DNA of 64,000 nucleotides from Plecoglossus altivelis (GCA_036571765.1 BROE01000004.1:5176453-5240452), one strand, 5' to 3'. Shown: positions 1 to 9,576, counted from the stretch's first letter. The notes: a model not told the origin generated them from the letters alone. Translations and numbers: made by a program.

Positions 1-331
1 GGGAGTGTTCAGAGAGGACTGTTTAAAGTCAGGGGCCCTACAGCGCTTTTGTACTGGCAAGTCCGATCTATCTGAAGCAGGGTGAATTATCCGTGAAGCC
101 TCTCTGTGACACTGCGCTTAGAAACCCCAACACTGCACAAACTGCTACACCAATACAAAAATATTGCTTTTGATTTGTGCCCATAAAAAGGGCTGAACAA
201 ACTCGTAATTGATTTGCTTTGAAGCTCCGAGTGTTTTTAAATCGAAGCTGCGTCCGACTTAGCAAGCAAGCTAGCGAATGATACTTCTCCCTCTTCTGGT
301 CCAGAGGGGTAATATATCTTTCTCTGTTCAG
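1..331 (+). other. ccdc85c: ccdc85c intron (partial)
   Basis: Intron upstream of the first exon in the window. No further exon or RNA gene is visible; it ends in a pyrimidine-rich stretch and CAG at 329-331. Confidence 0.7.
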
Positions 332-424
332 GGAATGGGCCGTCTCCCCAACAGTGAGTCGTCCCCGGCAACCGGCTACCTATCCTGTGTCCAGAAGCCA
401 GAGGCTGTGGTGCATGCCATGAAG
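332..424 (+). CDS. ccdc85c: ccdc85c exon (antepenultimate)
   Basis: 31 codons, phase 0 at both ends. It follows a TTCAG acceptor and ends ATG AAG before GTAGGA. It reads from GMGRLPNSESS to EAVVHAMK, which runs directly into VLEVHEN of the next exon as in the family. Confidence 0.88.
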
Positions 425-1623
425 GTAGGAGGGCACTGTGTGCGACCTGGCCCTGCTGGAGATATGACATGGTCACTCTCCTCTGTGCCTGGTGACCAAA
501 CACCGTTACTTGACTTACCGAAATACTGTCAGAACATCTCAATTCTGCTTCTTGGAACTCAATGTTGTTTGGGGGAGGAATATATGCTGAATCAAATGGA
601 CCTGTGTGTTTGTCCAGGTGCTGGAGGTTCATGAGAACCTGGACAAGCAGACTCCAGAGGACTACGAGGAGGACCTCAGTGAGAAGGAGAAGGCCATCGT
701 ACGAGAGATGTGCAACGTACGCAGCGTAAAAGCACTGCTGGCATTTCCTCCCTCTGTCTGCTCTGCACCCCCTCCACTCCCTCTCGCTGTCTTTCCCCAT
801 CTCTCTCTTTCTCTTTCTGTCTCTCTCTCTCCATCTCTCTCTCGTTCTGTCTCTCTCTCTCTTCCTTGCTCCCCTGCTCATCTATGTTAGTGTCCCATCC
901 CGGAGTTCTAATTAGAGTCCTTAATAAGAGGCTGCTAGTTGGCCTGTCAGAGCAATTACACTGAGGCAGCAGGGAAAAGAGCATTCTCTCCAGCCTTCCC
1001 CTGAGGCGCTTCGAGGTCCTGAAATGTATAAAAGGTTTGCTGATGGGGGGAGAGAGAGGGCTAGAGAGAGAGAGCGCGAGGCACAGAGAGCGAGGCACAG
1101 AGATGGAAAGAGAGAGATGGAAAGAGAGAGAGCTGCTTGATCTGCTGAACAGAGATGGAGAGAGGGATCGAGGCACATAGAGAGAGGGTTCAGAGAGAGA
1201 GATGGAGAGAGAGCGAGACAGAGATAAAGAGACAGAGAAGATCCATCAGGTCTTTAGGGAGGTATGTGACAGGACTGGGCTGTGACGAAGCACAACAGTA
1301 GTCCCTCTGTATTCTCTGTGGCCCTGGGGCCCCCTGGTCTGGTATCACAGAGGGGCCATGCTGCCTCCAGAGCCTCACCTGCCCCTCTCTCCTCAAAGGC
1401 AGCACACACACGTCTCACTGTAGGGGCGCTCTCTCCTCTCACAAACTGCAGGTGCACAAGCTAACTAACTTCTTCTTTCTGAGTTGTATAACAGTTGTTT
1501 TCTGTGTGTGTGTGTGTGTGTGTGTGTATTCAGGTGGTATGGAGAAAACTAGGCGATGCGGCAGGATCAAAGCCGTCCATCCGACAGCACCTCTCTGGGA
1601 ACCAGTTCAAAGGCCCGATGTAG
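332..1623 (+). CDS. ccdc85c: ccdc85c, last three coding exons (5' part outside window)
   Basis: This is the C-terminal part of a CCDC85-family coiled-coil protein. Family members act at cell junctions and in the cell cortex (established knowledge). Three exons join in phase 0: 332-424, 618-716 and 1534-1623, with acceptors ending CAG and donors GTAGGA and GTACGC. Together they encode 93 residues ending in TAG. The end is the family's conserved tail: VHAMK, then VLEVHENLDKQ, then EDLSEKEKAIVREMCN, then VVWRKLGDAAG and SGNQFKGPM. The N-terminal coiled coil lies upstream of the window. I chose the C paralogue because its neighbours are ccnk and bcl11b, as on human 14q32; CCDC85A and B share the tail, so the letter rests on synteny. 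The gene is tail-to-tail with ccnk. Confidence 0.94.
618..716 (+). CDS. ccdc85c: ccdc85c exon (penultimate)
   Basis: 33 codons, phase 0. It starts VLEVHENLDKQTPEDYEEDL and ends with IVREMCN before donor GTACGC. This is the most conserved stretch of the CCDC85 C-terminus. Confidence 0.96.
717..1533 (+). other. ccdc85c: ccdc85c last intron with CT, GA and GT tracts
   Basis: An 817-base intron. It holds a CT-rich tract (about 775-885), a GA-rich tract (about 1050-1245) and a (GT)n run at 1504-1528 just before the acceptor. No coding sequence is seen on either strand; the long frames here are CT/GA low complexity. Confidence 0.85.
1534..1623 (+). CDS. ccdc85c: ccdc85c terminal coding exon
   Basis: 29 codons plus TAG, right after a (GT)n tract and a TTCAG acceptor. 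It reads VVWRKLGDAAGSKPSIRQHL followed by SGNQFKGPM. The family usually ends in Leu; Met here is a mild difference. Confidence 0.97.
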   Translation: MVWRKLGDAAGSKPSIRQHLSGNQFKGPM

Positions 1624-3757
1624 CCTAGCAACGAGGGGGAGAAATGGAGGGGGTAGCATAACCTACCTATACTCACCTGAACTCACCTGCTGTTTGTTCC
1701 TGCTGACTACGCTACCCAGCATACACCACACCTGAAGCTAATCCAGACTACACTACCTAGAATACACCACTCCTGCAGCATACACCTCTAAAACATCATG
1801 TCTCTGTGACTGGACTCTATACAGACCTCTCAGGCAGTCCCTCCGAACGACACATTTTATGTTGATGAACTCTTCCTAACTGGCAGCTGGCTATCGCTAC
1901 TGGTTGAACAGCTCTCAGTACTGAAAATGCTTCTGTCACGTCTTCTTCTAAAAACAAAGCTTGTTACTCGAGAGCCATAGAAGTTCTTACAGAGAAGAAC
2001 TCTGTCACCTCGCAGCAGGAGGTCTTGGTGGTGTACCAATCAGGGCTGCTGGCTGGATGAAACATTTTTCCAATGTTGGGTTAAGGTCAGACATGGTTTG
2101 ATAGAAACTACCAGAGATTCCTCCTGTCCGTTCTGTATTCCTCTCTCTGGTTAATTAGCATACTTAAGTGTTAGCACCCAAAGTGTTGATAATTATGTGA
2201 AAACCCACTGTGACATAGCACCCTTTACTAAAAAATATAGGTCTATTAACACGGTATACAGATCACTTTTAAACGTGTGTAAAATATGTACAAAAAAAAC
2301 AGCACTACTTGGTTGTTCTCGTTGATTTGTTGTTTTATTTTCTATTCTAGCGTGGCCAATGTGTTTATGTTCACTAAAAGCACACTACCGAACCTAAAGC
2401 AGGGATTCATTTTCGTCTCAGTAGAGCAAGTTCACTCTCTGTTTCTTTTTCTCCAAACGAATCATCGGAGTAACTTGTCATCCTGCGAACCTGTCAACGG
2501 CTAGTCTATCGAGCCATTTGAGTTCCTCTTTGTACTTTGGGTGGTCAAACTCTTGAAGATCTGGGCTGTGTGCATGCTAGACAATCACATCCTCAGGTTG
2601 GGCGCAAGGCTTTACTGTCACCCATCCGTGACCCGGTTGAAAAAGACTGAATGGCTGTTGTCCCTCTGTGTCTGCCTGTGTATCTGTATCCCTGGTTTCA
2701 ACGCAGTCCACCACCGTTACGCTGAACTGTTAAAAGGTGAAAACTGTTATAAAAAAACATCTGCTGTATCCATGTGATACCAGACAGCTATGAAATGTGA
2801 TGTGGAAAGCATCTAGTCATATACATACTGCAATGCTTGTCCATGATTCAACGTGAGCTGAACTCCCAGCTTAATCAAGTCGTCAGTTTTCATTTCAGCC
2901 ATTCGTTTAAACCACTCTGAAGGAGCCTTGATTGCAATGTTATTGGCAATAATATCGGACCCGTCGTCATGGATACAGCAGATGCCTGTCAGCAGTGACT
3001 GCATGTTTGTAAAATTATTGTGTGAGAATGCGAGAACTAAAGTCTTCCCGAAGTGTTTCTCAGTACAGTAATATGGTGGAGTATTCCTTGATGTCAGAAT
3101 GATACTGGACAGGATGAGGAGAGATAGAGGGAGGGAGGGGGGGAGTCATTCACGAGAAGGCTGGCAGGCCAGATGTGATGACTCCGTCAGAATGAAGCTG
3201 TCCTTCCCATACACAGCTGCTGATTGAGATCTGCAGCTCCTCCTCATATTCCTGGTTCCAAATTAGAATATTTTTGAGGCTTCCATAAGAACCTATTGTG
3301 TTCTCTCTCAAACTGGTCTGAAAATTCAAACATCGGTATTTGGGGTTTTTAAAAGTATGTGTTAAAGTATGGGTTTTTAAAAGTGTCCTTTTTTTAGAGG
3401 AACGAGTAAATTTGAAGATTCGAAGCCATTGTGATACAAACTATCTTCGCTATTAGTTGGCATTTGGTTTGAGATGTGCCACATTTGCTGCATGTTTTGA
3501 TTTGGGACCTGTTTTTTTCTCTCGTTTTTTTAAAACAAACTTATGTTGTATTTCTGTTTTCTTTTGTAAATGTGCTAAGACCAGAATGCTGGATCCTAGA
3601 ACCTACAGTGTTGATGCCAATTCCTGTAGTAACTAGCATGACTGTAACTCCTTATGAAGTGTACCGATATCAGCTGAAAGAAAACACGACATGAAATGGG
3701 TCACTTTTCAATGATTTGGGGAGGAGGGGAGGGGAGGGGGGGTGAAAAAAAATTAAA
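1624..3757 (+). other. ccdc85c: ccdc85c 3' UTR (probable extent)
   Basis: Non-coding sequence after the TAG. No AATAAA was found on the + strand; an ATTAAA at 3752-3757 is the best polyadenylation hexamer candidate, so the 3' end is uncertain. An unexplained open frame lies on the minus strand at 2813-3104. Confidence 0.45.
2813..3104 (-). CDS. Unrecognised open frame, possible terminal exon
   Basis: On the minus strand the frame ending in TAG at 2813-2815 stays open for about 97 codons, back to a pyrimidine-rich stretch ending CCAG, which would be a good acceptor at about 3105. The translation has ordinary protein composition, for example EKHFGKTLVLAFSHNN and WFKRMAEMKTDDLIKLGVQ, with no low complexity. 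I do not recognise the family. No upstream exon was found before the ccnk 3' end. It could be a chance frame in the ccdc85c 3' UTR or a remnant of a gene. Confidence 0.25.
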
Positions 3758-3830
3758 CAACCGCTTACTTTCTTTTTAGCCCCGTCTTCATTGTGTTAAC
3801 CAATCAGCGTGAATACTGTTCGGGTGAACA

Positions 3831-3844
3831 CTGCCCTCTGCTGC
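3831..3844 (-). promoter_or_regulatory. CTCF-like motif between ccdc85c and ccnk 3' ends
   Basis: The minus strand reads GCAGCAGAGGGCAG. It matches 13 of 14 positions of the vertebrate CTCF core CCASYAGRKGGCRS. Occupancy is inferred only. Confidence 0.4.
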
Positions 3845-4069
3845 ACGTTTCTAATCACTACAGCTGTTTAACTGGAGAAAGTTGGCATGGGTTACTCGGT
3901 TTGCTTGTGGCAGTCTTATGTGAGATGGCTCTGTGAATGTGCAGGTTAGTGTGCTATGCTTGGCAAACAGGCAGGGGAGGGGGGCTGTACTTTGTAAGCT
4001 AGTCTAACCTTCCCTTGACCAGAACACACATTCCTCCCAACCAAAAAAAGAATCCAGGAACTATTGTTC

Positions 4070-4724
4070 AATGTAGGAAAAGTATTTCTTTTATTGTCCC
4101 AAGTGCCTATTAGACACGACCGCAGGTGTGTGCAGCAAGGTGCACTTGTTACAGAAAAGCCTAGCTAAGGCACATACGGATATAAGCTCTCTAAAAAGAT
4201 CCATCGGTCGACATTTCACATATGTACAAGTAACCCTTCATTTGTCCAGTGTTAGCACGCAGCCTCAGGCAACATCCACTGCCCCCCCACCCCCCCACAT
4301 CTGAAATGGACTTTGCTGCAGACTGACTCCAACGTTTGGTACATTAGAAGCCATGAACATAATGAAATGAAGGTGGTTGGGAGAGGAGTTAAAAACCATT
4401 ATTTCTCTGCTGAAATGATCATGGTCATACAAAGGAAAACTACATCAGAAGGTCAAATGAAAGCAAAAGAAGAAGAGAACTCCTTGTTCAGGCATCGAAC
4501 AAAAACGTTTTGGCTGTTAAGTAAGTGACATTTCAACTGACAAAATACCCAGTGCCTTGAAGCGTCTTCTCTCACACAGAATGTCTGGAATGTGGAACTA
4601 AATCATTTCTGGCCTACAGAATAGAATTGATTCCACAGGATGTAGTCTTCAGACGCCAGCCTATCTGGGAACTGTCTGTCTCTGAGGTGGACCCTCAGAA
4701 CAGTCAAACCACACCTCCTTCCTT
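4070..4724 (-). other. ccnk: ccnk 3' UTR
   Basis: Sequence downstream of the cyclin K stop. A minus-strand AATAAA at 4090-4095 is a good polyadenylation signal. The short frames here match nothing I recognise. Confidence 0.65.
4090..4095 (-). terminator. ccnk: ccnk polyadenylation signal AATAAA
   Basis: Minus-strand AATAAA about 630 bases after the ccnk stop codon, in the convergent interval with ccdc85c. Confidence 0.55.
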
Positions 4725-5117
4725 TCATCTCATCCAACCACGGAGGCTTTGGCGATGGGGGATAGAGGGAAGACTGGAGGCGCGGGCTCGGGCAGGGACC
4801 TGTCCAGGCACGACCCAAGGCGTTACCCTGCTGGCGCGAGGAATCAGCCCCATGACCTGGGGAGGAGAAGGGACACCGTGATTGACCGCGCTGGCTGGCA
4901 AGGCCAAGCTGGGATATGCTGTGGCATGCGAGGGGTTGAAAAAAGACTGATGGACCCATGGAGGAGGGGGCGGGTAGCTGGGGTTATAGCCTGGAGGTGG
5001 GTAGGAGGGTGACGGGTGGGGAGGGAGGGCAGGGAGGACAGGGCATGGTAGACGATAGTGGGGCGGGAGGCGGAGGCCGAGTGGGCGGGCGGGGGGCGTT
5101 GTGTGCACGGCCGTCCG
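4725..5117 (-). CDS. ccnk: ccnk terminal coding exon (probable)
   Basis: 131 codons including TGA at 4725-4727. A phase-0 acceptor ending CCTAG at 5118-5121 matches the phase of exon 10. It encodes a Pro-rich tail with HPSPSYPPPGYNPSYPPPPP, PSHATAYPSLALP and terminal RGWMR, resembling the cyclin K C-terminus. The part between the Pro-rich block and RGWMR is poorly conserved, and an intervening piece at about 5255-5333 may belong to the true protein in another frame. Confidence 0.65.
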   Translation of the reverse strand, partial: RTAVHTTPPARPLGLRLPPHYRLPCPVLPALPPHPSPSYPPPGYNPSYPPPPPWVHQSFFNPSHATAYPSLALPASAVNHGVPSPPQVMGLIPRASRVTPWVVPGQVPARARASSLPSIPHRQSLRGWMR

Positions 5118-5621
5118 CTAGGCAATGATGGAACACGGTGGGAAGGCCATCTGTGAGTCACATCGCCGGGGGCCCCCGTGTAATTCTGCTGATTGTGTCC
5201 GCAGCAGGAAAATTCGCCTGTTAGATTATTGCCTCCAAGAAAAATTGGGGGCATAGGAAGGCCCCCTCTGTCAATTCGAAATTCAAATGGACTGGAGCTC
5301 TGGTTAGGCCTCTCTCCCCAGACATTGTAGGAGCTGGAGATCGGACATACGTTGATCAGCCCTATTATAGGTATTACTGGTAGAGAGGCGAAGGGCAGAC
5401 ATATCTGGCGTTCGGAGTTGAGGGTGTGGAAGGCTTCTGTTAATGGACGGAACAGAGGCGGGGCTTGGGTGTGACGGGCGGTATGCCCTGCGCGTCCAGG
5501 GGGGGGGCAGATTCACTCACTGGGGGAGGCTCTGACGTAGTCACGAGCTGAGACGATGGTGACATGGCTATCGTGGCAATTGCCTTCTCCGCATCTGTGA
5601 CAGGTGAGCAGAGACGTACAC

Positions 5622-5653
<32 letters not shown>

Positions 5654-8218
5654 CCGTTACGTCATATAATCCAACGGCTGCCAGAGAGACAGAGAGCAAA
5701 GAAGTAGAAGTCTGGCAGGAGACCGATCAGGCAGATGAATTAATCAGATTGGTCAAGGAGGCTGAGAGGGGGAGAATTATAATTGGTTGGCAAGTTAAGT
5801 AACTAGATTCTAAGAAGGTATCTGTGCCATCTTTAGTTGCCAAAGTAGAACTAATGAGTTCCATGGAAAACAGGCCTGCCTAGGAGGAAGCTGGGTGGTG
5901 GGCAGAGGGCCTGGAGGGCAGACTCACCTGGAGGGGGCTGGATGGCAGGCAAGGGGGCAGACTCACCTGGAGGGGGTAGGGTGGTGAGCAGGGGGGGCTG
6001 GAGGGCAGACTCACCTGGAGGGGGCTGGGTGGTGGGCAGGGGGGGCATGGGGCTCTCCAGTCGAGGGATCTTGGATCCAACTTGTTCTGAGGGAGAAAAA
6101 CAAAATGATTCGGTTGATGTTGAGTGAAAAATACACAATTCTTCAGTTAACCTGAGAAATTTCTACAGAAGTCTGAAAGCAAGTTTGTCTCTTTACCTGG
6201 TGCCTTCACTTCCTCTTTAGGGGACCCCTGAGAAGGGAGAAAGACAAGGGATGTTGAGCTTCATCATCAAATGCATCCAACTGCTGTATAGATTTCACAT
6301 CGTGTCAGAACGGGAGACTAACGTGAGGCCGTTTGAGCTGCCGAGGAGGGCTGCCCTGGGGGGAGTTCTTCTTGGGTGGTGGGGGTGGAGGGTTGGAACT
6401 TGGGGGAGGCCCCTGTGGTGTGGGGGGCACCGGGGGCAGAGGGGGGCCTCTCTCCTTCTCCTGTAACTGTGGAGGGATCGGCTGCTTGCCCTGGGAGTAC
6501 AAGTCCAGGATCTGATGGCAGATGTCTTGGGAGACACAGACAGACAGACATCATGACCATGGCAGCTGGACCTCCACCCAGCTCACCTTCACAACAGTCA
6601 GCATTAGTGCGTCAGTTTAAGATGGATTTACGTGGAAATTCCCCTCAGGTTATACTGCTTGGAAACAGTAGAGGAGCAGGACAAAAGAATCAAGCTACAA
6701 CAAACCTTCGAGAAGCTCCACAGGAACGTCCTGGACAAACTGCTCCCACCATCGTCGTGACGACTGTTTGGAGGTCCACTCCTGGATGTCAAACTTGCAG
6801 AGGCGCCCGGCCAGGTACATGACAGCCACGGCTATGATCTCTGGCTCCCATTGCAGGGACAGCATGGTGCACAGGCTGCAGGGGCCAGGCAGACAGAGGG
6901 CAGAACCAATGGACAAGTTCAATTTGATTCAAACACGTAGGAGTTATTAGCAACAAAGTGCTTGACTTTCAGGCTTCTCCAACAGTGAAAACAAGCAGAT
7001 CAGAGAATTTGTAAAAGAATAGCTTATCCATTAGTATGCAAACATTATTCAGTATTACTATCCAATAGTTAGGTTGGTAATACCAGAGATACTGTGGATA
7101 GTTAGGCTAGGCTCACCTGTCGTTAACGAAGGTCCATGCCATCTGCACCAGCTTCTGCACTTTGTTTTTGTCACCTTGGTAACAATTAAAAAGCATCCAA
7201 ATAAATATCCTTTGATTGGAAACAGGTTTGACTTTCCACGAAGACTCAAGTAGACATCAATTACCTTTGAGCTGCTTAGCATAGCGCAGCAGAAACATGT
7301 AAGGATGCTCCACTTGTAAGTCAAACTTAATTGTCTGTAGCAGAATTCTCTCCAACACCATCACCTCCTCCTGTGGATGAGCAACACAAGAACACGCAGC
7401 GTTTGCAAGAGTGAAGTCGACGGCATGGATCTCACCAAACTCAGTACTTAACCAACTGTTGCCGCGACGAAGAAAGAAGAGGTGGAGCGGTGGATGAGGC
7501 GGACTCGCCTTGGGGTCGTCGCCAAACTGGGCAAACTGCACGTCGTTCAGCAGGCTGCGGGCTGTCTTGATGATGTCTTTACACTTCTTAGGCGTCTCCT
7601 CCACTTTCCCAGCCAGGAAGAGACAGCATGCTCCCGTCACCTGACGACAAGATGGGACAGGCTCACGCACTTCCACACCGAGGTATGACACTGTATCATC
7701 ACCGCGTCCTTTAGAAGGTTAACATTCCAGGAAGTAAGACATTACTAGCCTTTCTTATACTTACATATCTTGGGAACTGTTTAAAAGAGTGAAACATGTA
7801 GAAGCGGTGGAAATATATAATTCCAGTTGCCAAAGTGTCATAGTGTCTGGGCTAAAGTTAAGGATAAGAGCCACAAATGCACCACTTGATTTTATACACG
7901 TTAGTGTCCTCCTGTTCTCAATATCACGAAAGCCTGCTTACTAATCAAACGCTAAAAACATAGGAGCATGACTTAAGCTAATGTACGATTTTGTATAAAC
8001 ACCAAATATGTCACTAAAGGATACAGTCCAAGTCGCGTTCCCACGTCAAATATGAAGCGGGCTCCCTCTCTCCGGTACCGGGCCTCGGTGGCAGGGTCCA
8101 GGCCCTCCGACTGAGAGGGCGTGTGAGCCAAGTCCTTTTTATCCCAGTACCAGCATGGCTTGATGTGGTCCAGGAAAGCCTGGCCCGACAGGGTCGAGTT
8201 CTCCTTGTTTTCCTTCAT
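4725..8218 (-). CDS. ccnk: Cyclin K, partner of CDK12/CDK13
   Basis: Cyclin K activates CDK12 and CDK13, which phosphorylate the RNA polymerase II C-terminal domain in the nucleus and sustain transcription of long and DNA-repair genes (established knowledge). Coding exons on the minus strand: 8025-8218, 7765-7846, 7509-7640, 7265-7370, 7117-7174, 6706-6875, 6323-6525, 6197-6227, 6015-6086, 5521-5594, and probably 4725-5117. The first ten total 1122 bases, exactly 374 codons, and every phase joins. The start MKENKENSTLSG, the signature KPCWYWDKKDLAHTPSQ and both cyclin folds (exons 1-6) are intact. The Pro-rich tail ends RGWMR, like the family's terminal WMR. Oddities are a GC-AG intron after exon 3, three in-frame donors at exon 9, and an uncertain 3' part. 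The model gives about 504 aa against about 580 in human. Confidence 0.95.
5521..5594 (-). CDS. ccnk: ccnk coding exon 10
   Basis: 74 bases between GTCACAG and GTGAGT. It encodes DAEKAIATIAMSPSSQLVTT and SEPPP. The phase fits exon 9 and ends in phase 0. The sequence itself is weakly conserved, so support is mainly from splice sites and frame. Confidence 0.65.
5605..6014 (-). other. ccnk: ccnk intron 9 with (GA)n tract and donor repeats
   Basis: The intron between exons 9 and 10 contains a (GA)n run at about 5623-5653. Its first 90 bases repeat the exon 9 donor context twice. Confidence 0.7.
6015..6086 (-). CDS. ccnk: ccnk coding exon 9 with alternative donors
   Basis: 72 bases from CTCAG, encoding EQVGSKIPRLESPMPPLPTT and QPPPG. 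The frame stays open beyond this donor through two more copies of the same donor context, ending at 5967 and 5928. Confidence 0.82.
6197..6227 (-). CDS. ccnk: ccnk coding exon 8 (micro-exon)
   Basis: 31 bases between CTCAG and GTAAAG. It encodes GSPKEEVKAP, like the SPKEE segment of vertebrate cyclin K. Confidence 0.85.
6323..6525 (-). CDS. ccnk: ccnk coding exon 7
   Basis: 203 bases. It encodes DICHQILDLYSQGKQPIPPQ and then a Pro-rich stretch ending RQLKRPH at donor GTTAGT. It begins the disordered C-terminal half. Confidence 0.93.
6706..6875 (-). CDS. ccnk: ccnk coding exon 6
   Basis: 170 bases. It encodes LCTMLSLQWEPEIIAVAVMY, LAGRLCKFDIQEWTS and RRWWEQFVQDVPVELLE. It is the second cyclin fold. 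Donor GTTTGT. Confidence 0.96.
7117..7174 (-). CDS. ccnk: ccnk coding exon 5
   Basis: 58 bases, acceptor CCAAG, donor GTGAGC. It encodes GDKNKVQKLVQMAWTFVND and starts the second cyclin fold. Confidence 0.95.
7265..7370 (-). CDS. ccnk: ccnk coding exon 4
   Basis: 106 bases, acceptor CACAG, donor GTAATT. It encodes EEVMVLERILLQTIKFDLQV and ends LLRYAKQLK plus one base. Confidence 0.96.
7509..7640 (-). CDS. ccnk: ccnk coding exon 3
   Basis: 44 codons, phase 0. It encodes VTGACCLFLAGKVEETPKKC and onward to FAQFGDDPK. The donor after AAG is GCGAGT, a GC-AG intron rather than GT-AG. Confidence 0.96.
7765..7846 (-). CDS. ccnk: ccnk coding exon 2
   Basis: 82 bases, acceptor CCCAG, donor GTAAGT. 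It encodes HYDTLATGIIYFHRFYMFHS then FKQFPRY, the core of the first cyclin fold. It is too short to stand out as a long frame. Confidence 0.96.
7847..8024 (-). other. ccnk: ccnk intron 1 of the coding region
   Basis: A 178-base GT-AG intron in phase 2. Nothing else is seen in it. Confidence 0.85.
8025..8218 (-). CDS. ccnk: ccnk coding exon 1
   Basis: It starts at ATG (8216-8218) with MKENKENS and runs through PCWYWDKKDLAHTPSQSEG to TRLGL. The donor GTATCC splits the last Leu codon (phase 2). Conservation from the first Met fixes the start. Confidence 0.97.
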
Positions 8219-8990
8219 TTGATGAGGAGAGGCGACGGAGGAAGGACCCGCTGAGCTGGGCTGGTGAACATATATACTTTAAAAGCGCTGGTTTGCACCA
8301 CGGTGTTTCATACCGGTGCTCTCAACCCAAAGTTGATGCATTCATCAAATAAATAGTTTAGTAATACTGATATTGATAAGTCAGTAAAATTGCTACCCAG
8401 TTCCGCGTTGTCATGTATCTAGCAAGCTATTTAGCAGTCTCGGGGGAGTGGGACTTTGTTGGCAAAGTTGGAGCTATTAAGCTCAATCACTTAGCAAGTT
8501 AGCACTAGCTATAACTGTCGGACACGGCGTGGCAGCCAACAATGTTCATTACAGTTTAGCTAACTGACTTAAGTAGCAGCATAATCATCAATTCCACAAG
8601 TGCTGGTAAGCTACATCTAAAAACAACATTGCTAACTTGAACATTTGAAAGTTAGCACACGCTAAAGCGCGAGCAAGCCACATCCTAGACATGCACCGGG
8701 TCTGATGAACTAGACGTCGTCGTTAGCTAAGCAAGCTAGAGCTAGGTGGGTGGTTGCTAGCTGCTAGGTAGCCGTGGTTGACTTTTCAATCAGTTTCTGG
8801 AACAGTTTCAAACTGTATTAAGGCGGCCTGATATAAGTGTTTGGAAGCGAAAACACGTACCTTGAACATGAAGACTTCAGAATGAATAGGTATGCACGTA
8901 CTTAATAAACAGTAGTATATGTATCTTGAATTAAACAGCTAGTCACTCATCGATAACAGACCCCATAGTAACAGGGACGCTGCCATTTTT
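8219..8990 (-). other. ccnk: ccnk 5' UTR, 5' intron and first exon
   Basis: A good donor GTACGT follows AAG at 8861 on the minus strand, suggesting a non-coding first exon of about 8861-8985. The second part of the 5' UTR would begin near 8250 after a CTCAG. The intron between them is crowded with GCTA/TAGC motifs. The first exon contains one upstream ATG (ATGTTCAAG) next to the donor. Confidence 0.5.
8979..8990 (-). promoter_or_regulatory. YY1-like initiator motif of ccnk
   Basis: The minus strand reads CAAAAATGGCAGC, close to the YY1 motif AAAATGGCGGC. YY1 motifs often sit just downstream of housekeeping start sites. It is about 770 bases upstream of the cyclin K ATG and marks the likely transcription start. 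Confidence 0.5.
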
Positions 8991-9056
8991 GATTTAGTCC
9001 TCTTCTTCGTCCCTGAACATGATGGGAGGATCATAACCAACTTAAACATGCATACA

Positions 9057-9070
9057 GCGCCACCTACTGC
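9057..9070 (-). promoter_or_regulatory. CTCF-like motif, minus orientation
   Basis: The minus strand reads GCAGTAGGTGGCGC, matching 13 of 14 positions of CCASYAGRKGGCRS. It lies just upstream of the ccnk start region. Confidence 0.45.
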
Positions 9071-9576
9071 GCAGGAGATTGTGGCCAGTCACTGCCTTTC
9101 CGTGGAACGTAGGCCTACTTAACAACCTTAAGAGTCCAGCCAACATTTCTCTGCCAATTAAGGCCACTCACAATGCCAACATGTTTGTTAAGAAGGTCTG
9201 TCCTGAAGCCCCACAATTTTTTTTTAGAAAGAACCGGTCACCGTAAGCATGATTAATCAACACAAGGGATTATCCAGGATTCTTTCCTGTTCACTCTCAA
9301 CTCACAAGATTTATAATACAACTTTGAGACATGCAGAGGTTTGCGCCACTATTACGTATAATGTAATCCAGAGTGCATGTCGGGGTTGGAGTGTGCTGTA
9401 AGTATATAAGAGTTCATATAAGCACTACAGAAAACGATGGAGATGTAGCCTATTCCAATGCAAAAGTGTTTTTTGGCGAAATCCACCCATTTCTGTAGAC
9501 GCAGTTAAGCTCTCAGTGCCTTAAAGTGTGTGATTTACAGTTTTGTTTACGGAATTTACTGTTGGGCGGAGCAGAA

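Noticed and set aside
4844..5254. 136-codon minus-strand frame over the ccnk 3' region
   Set aside because: It overlaps the cyclin K terminal exon in another frame; only its upstream part (SSYNVWG) may matter, as noted in the findings.
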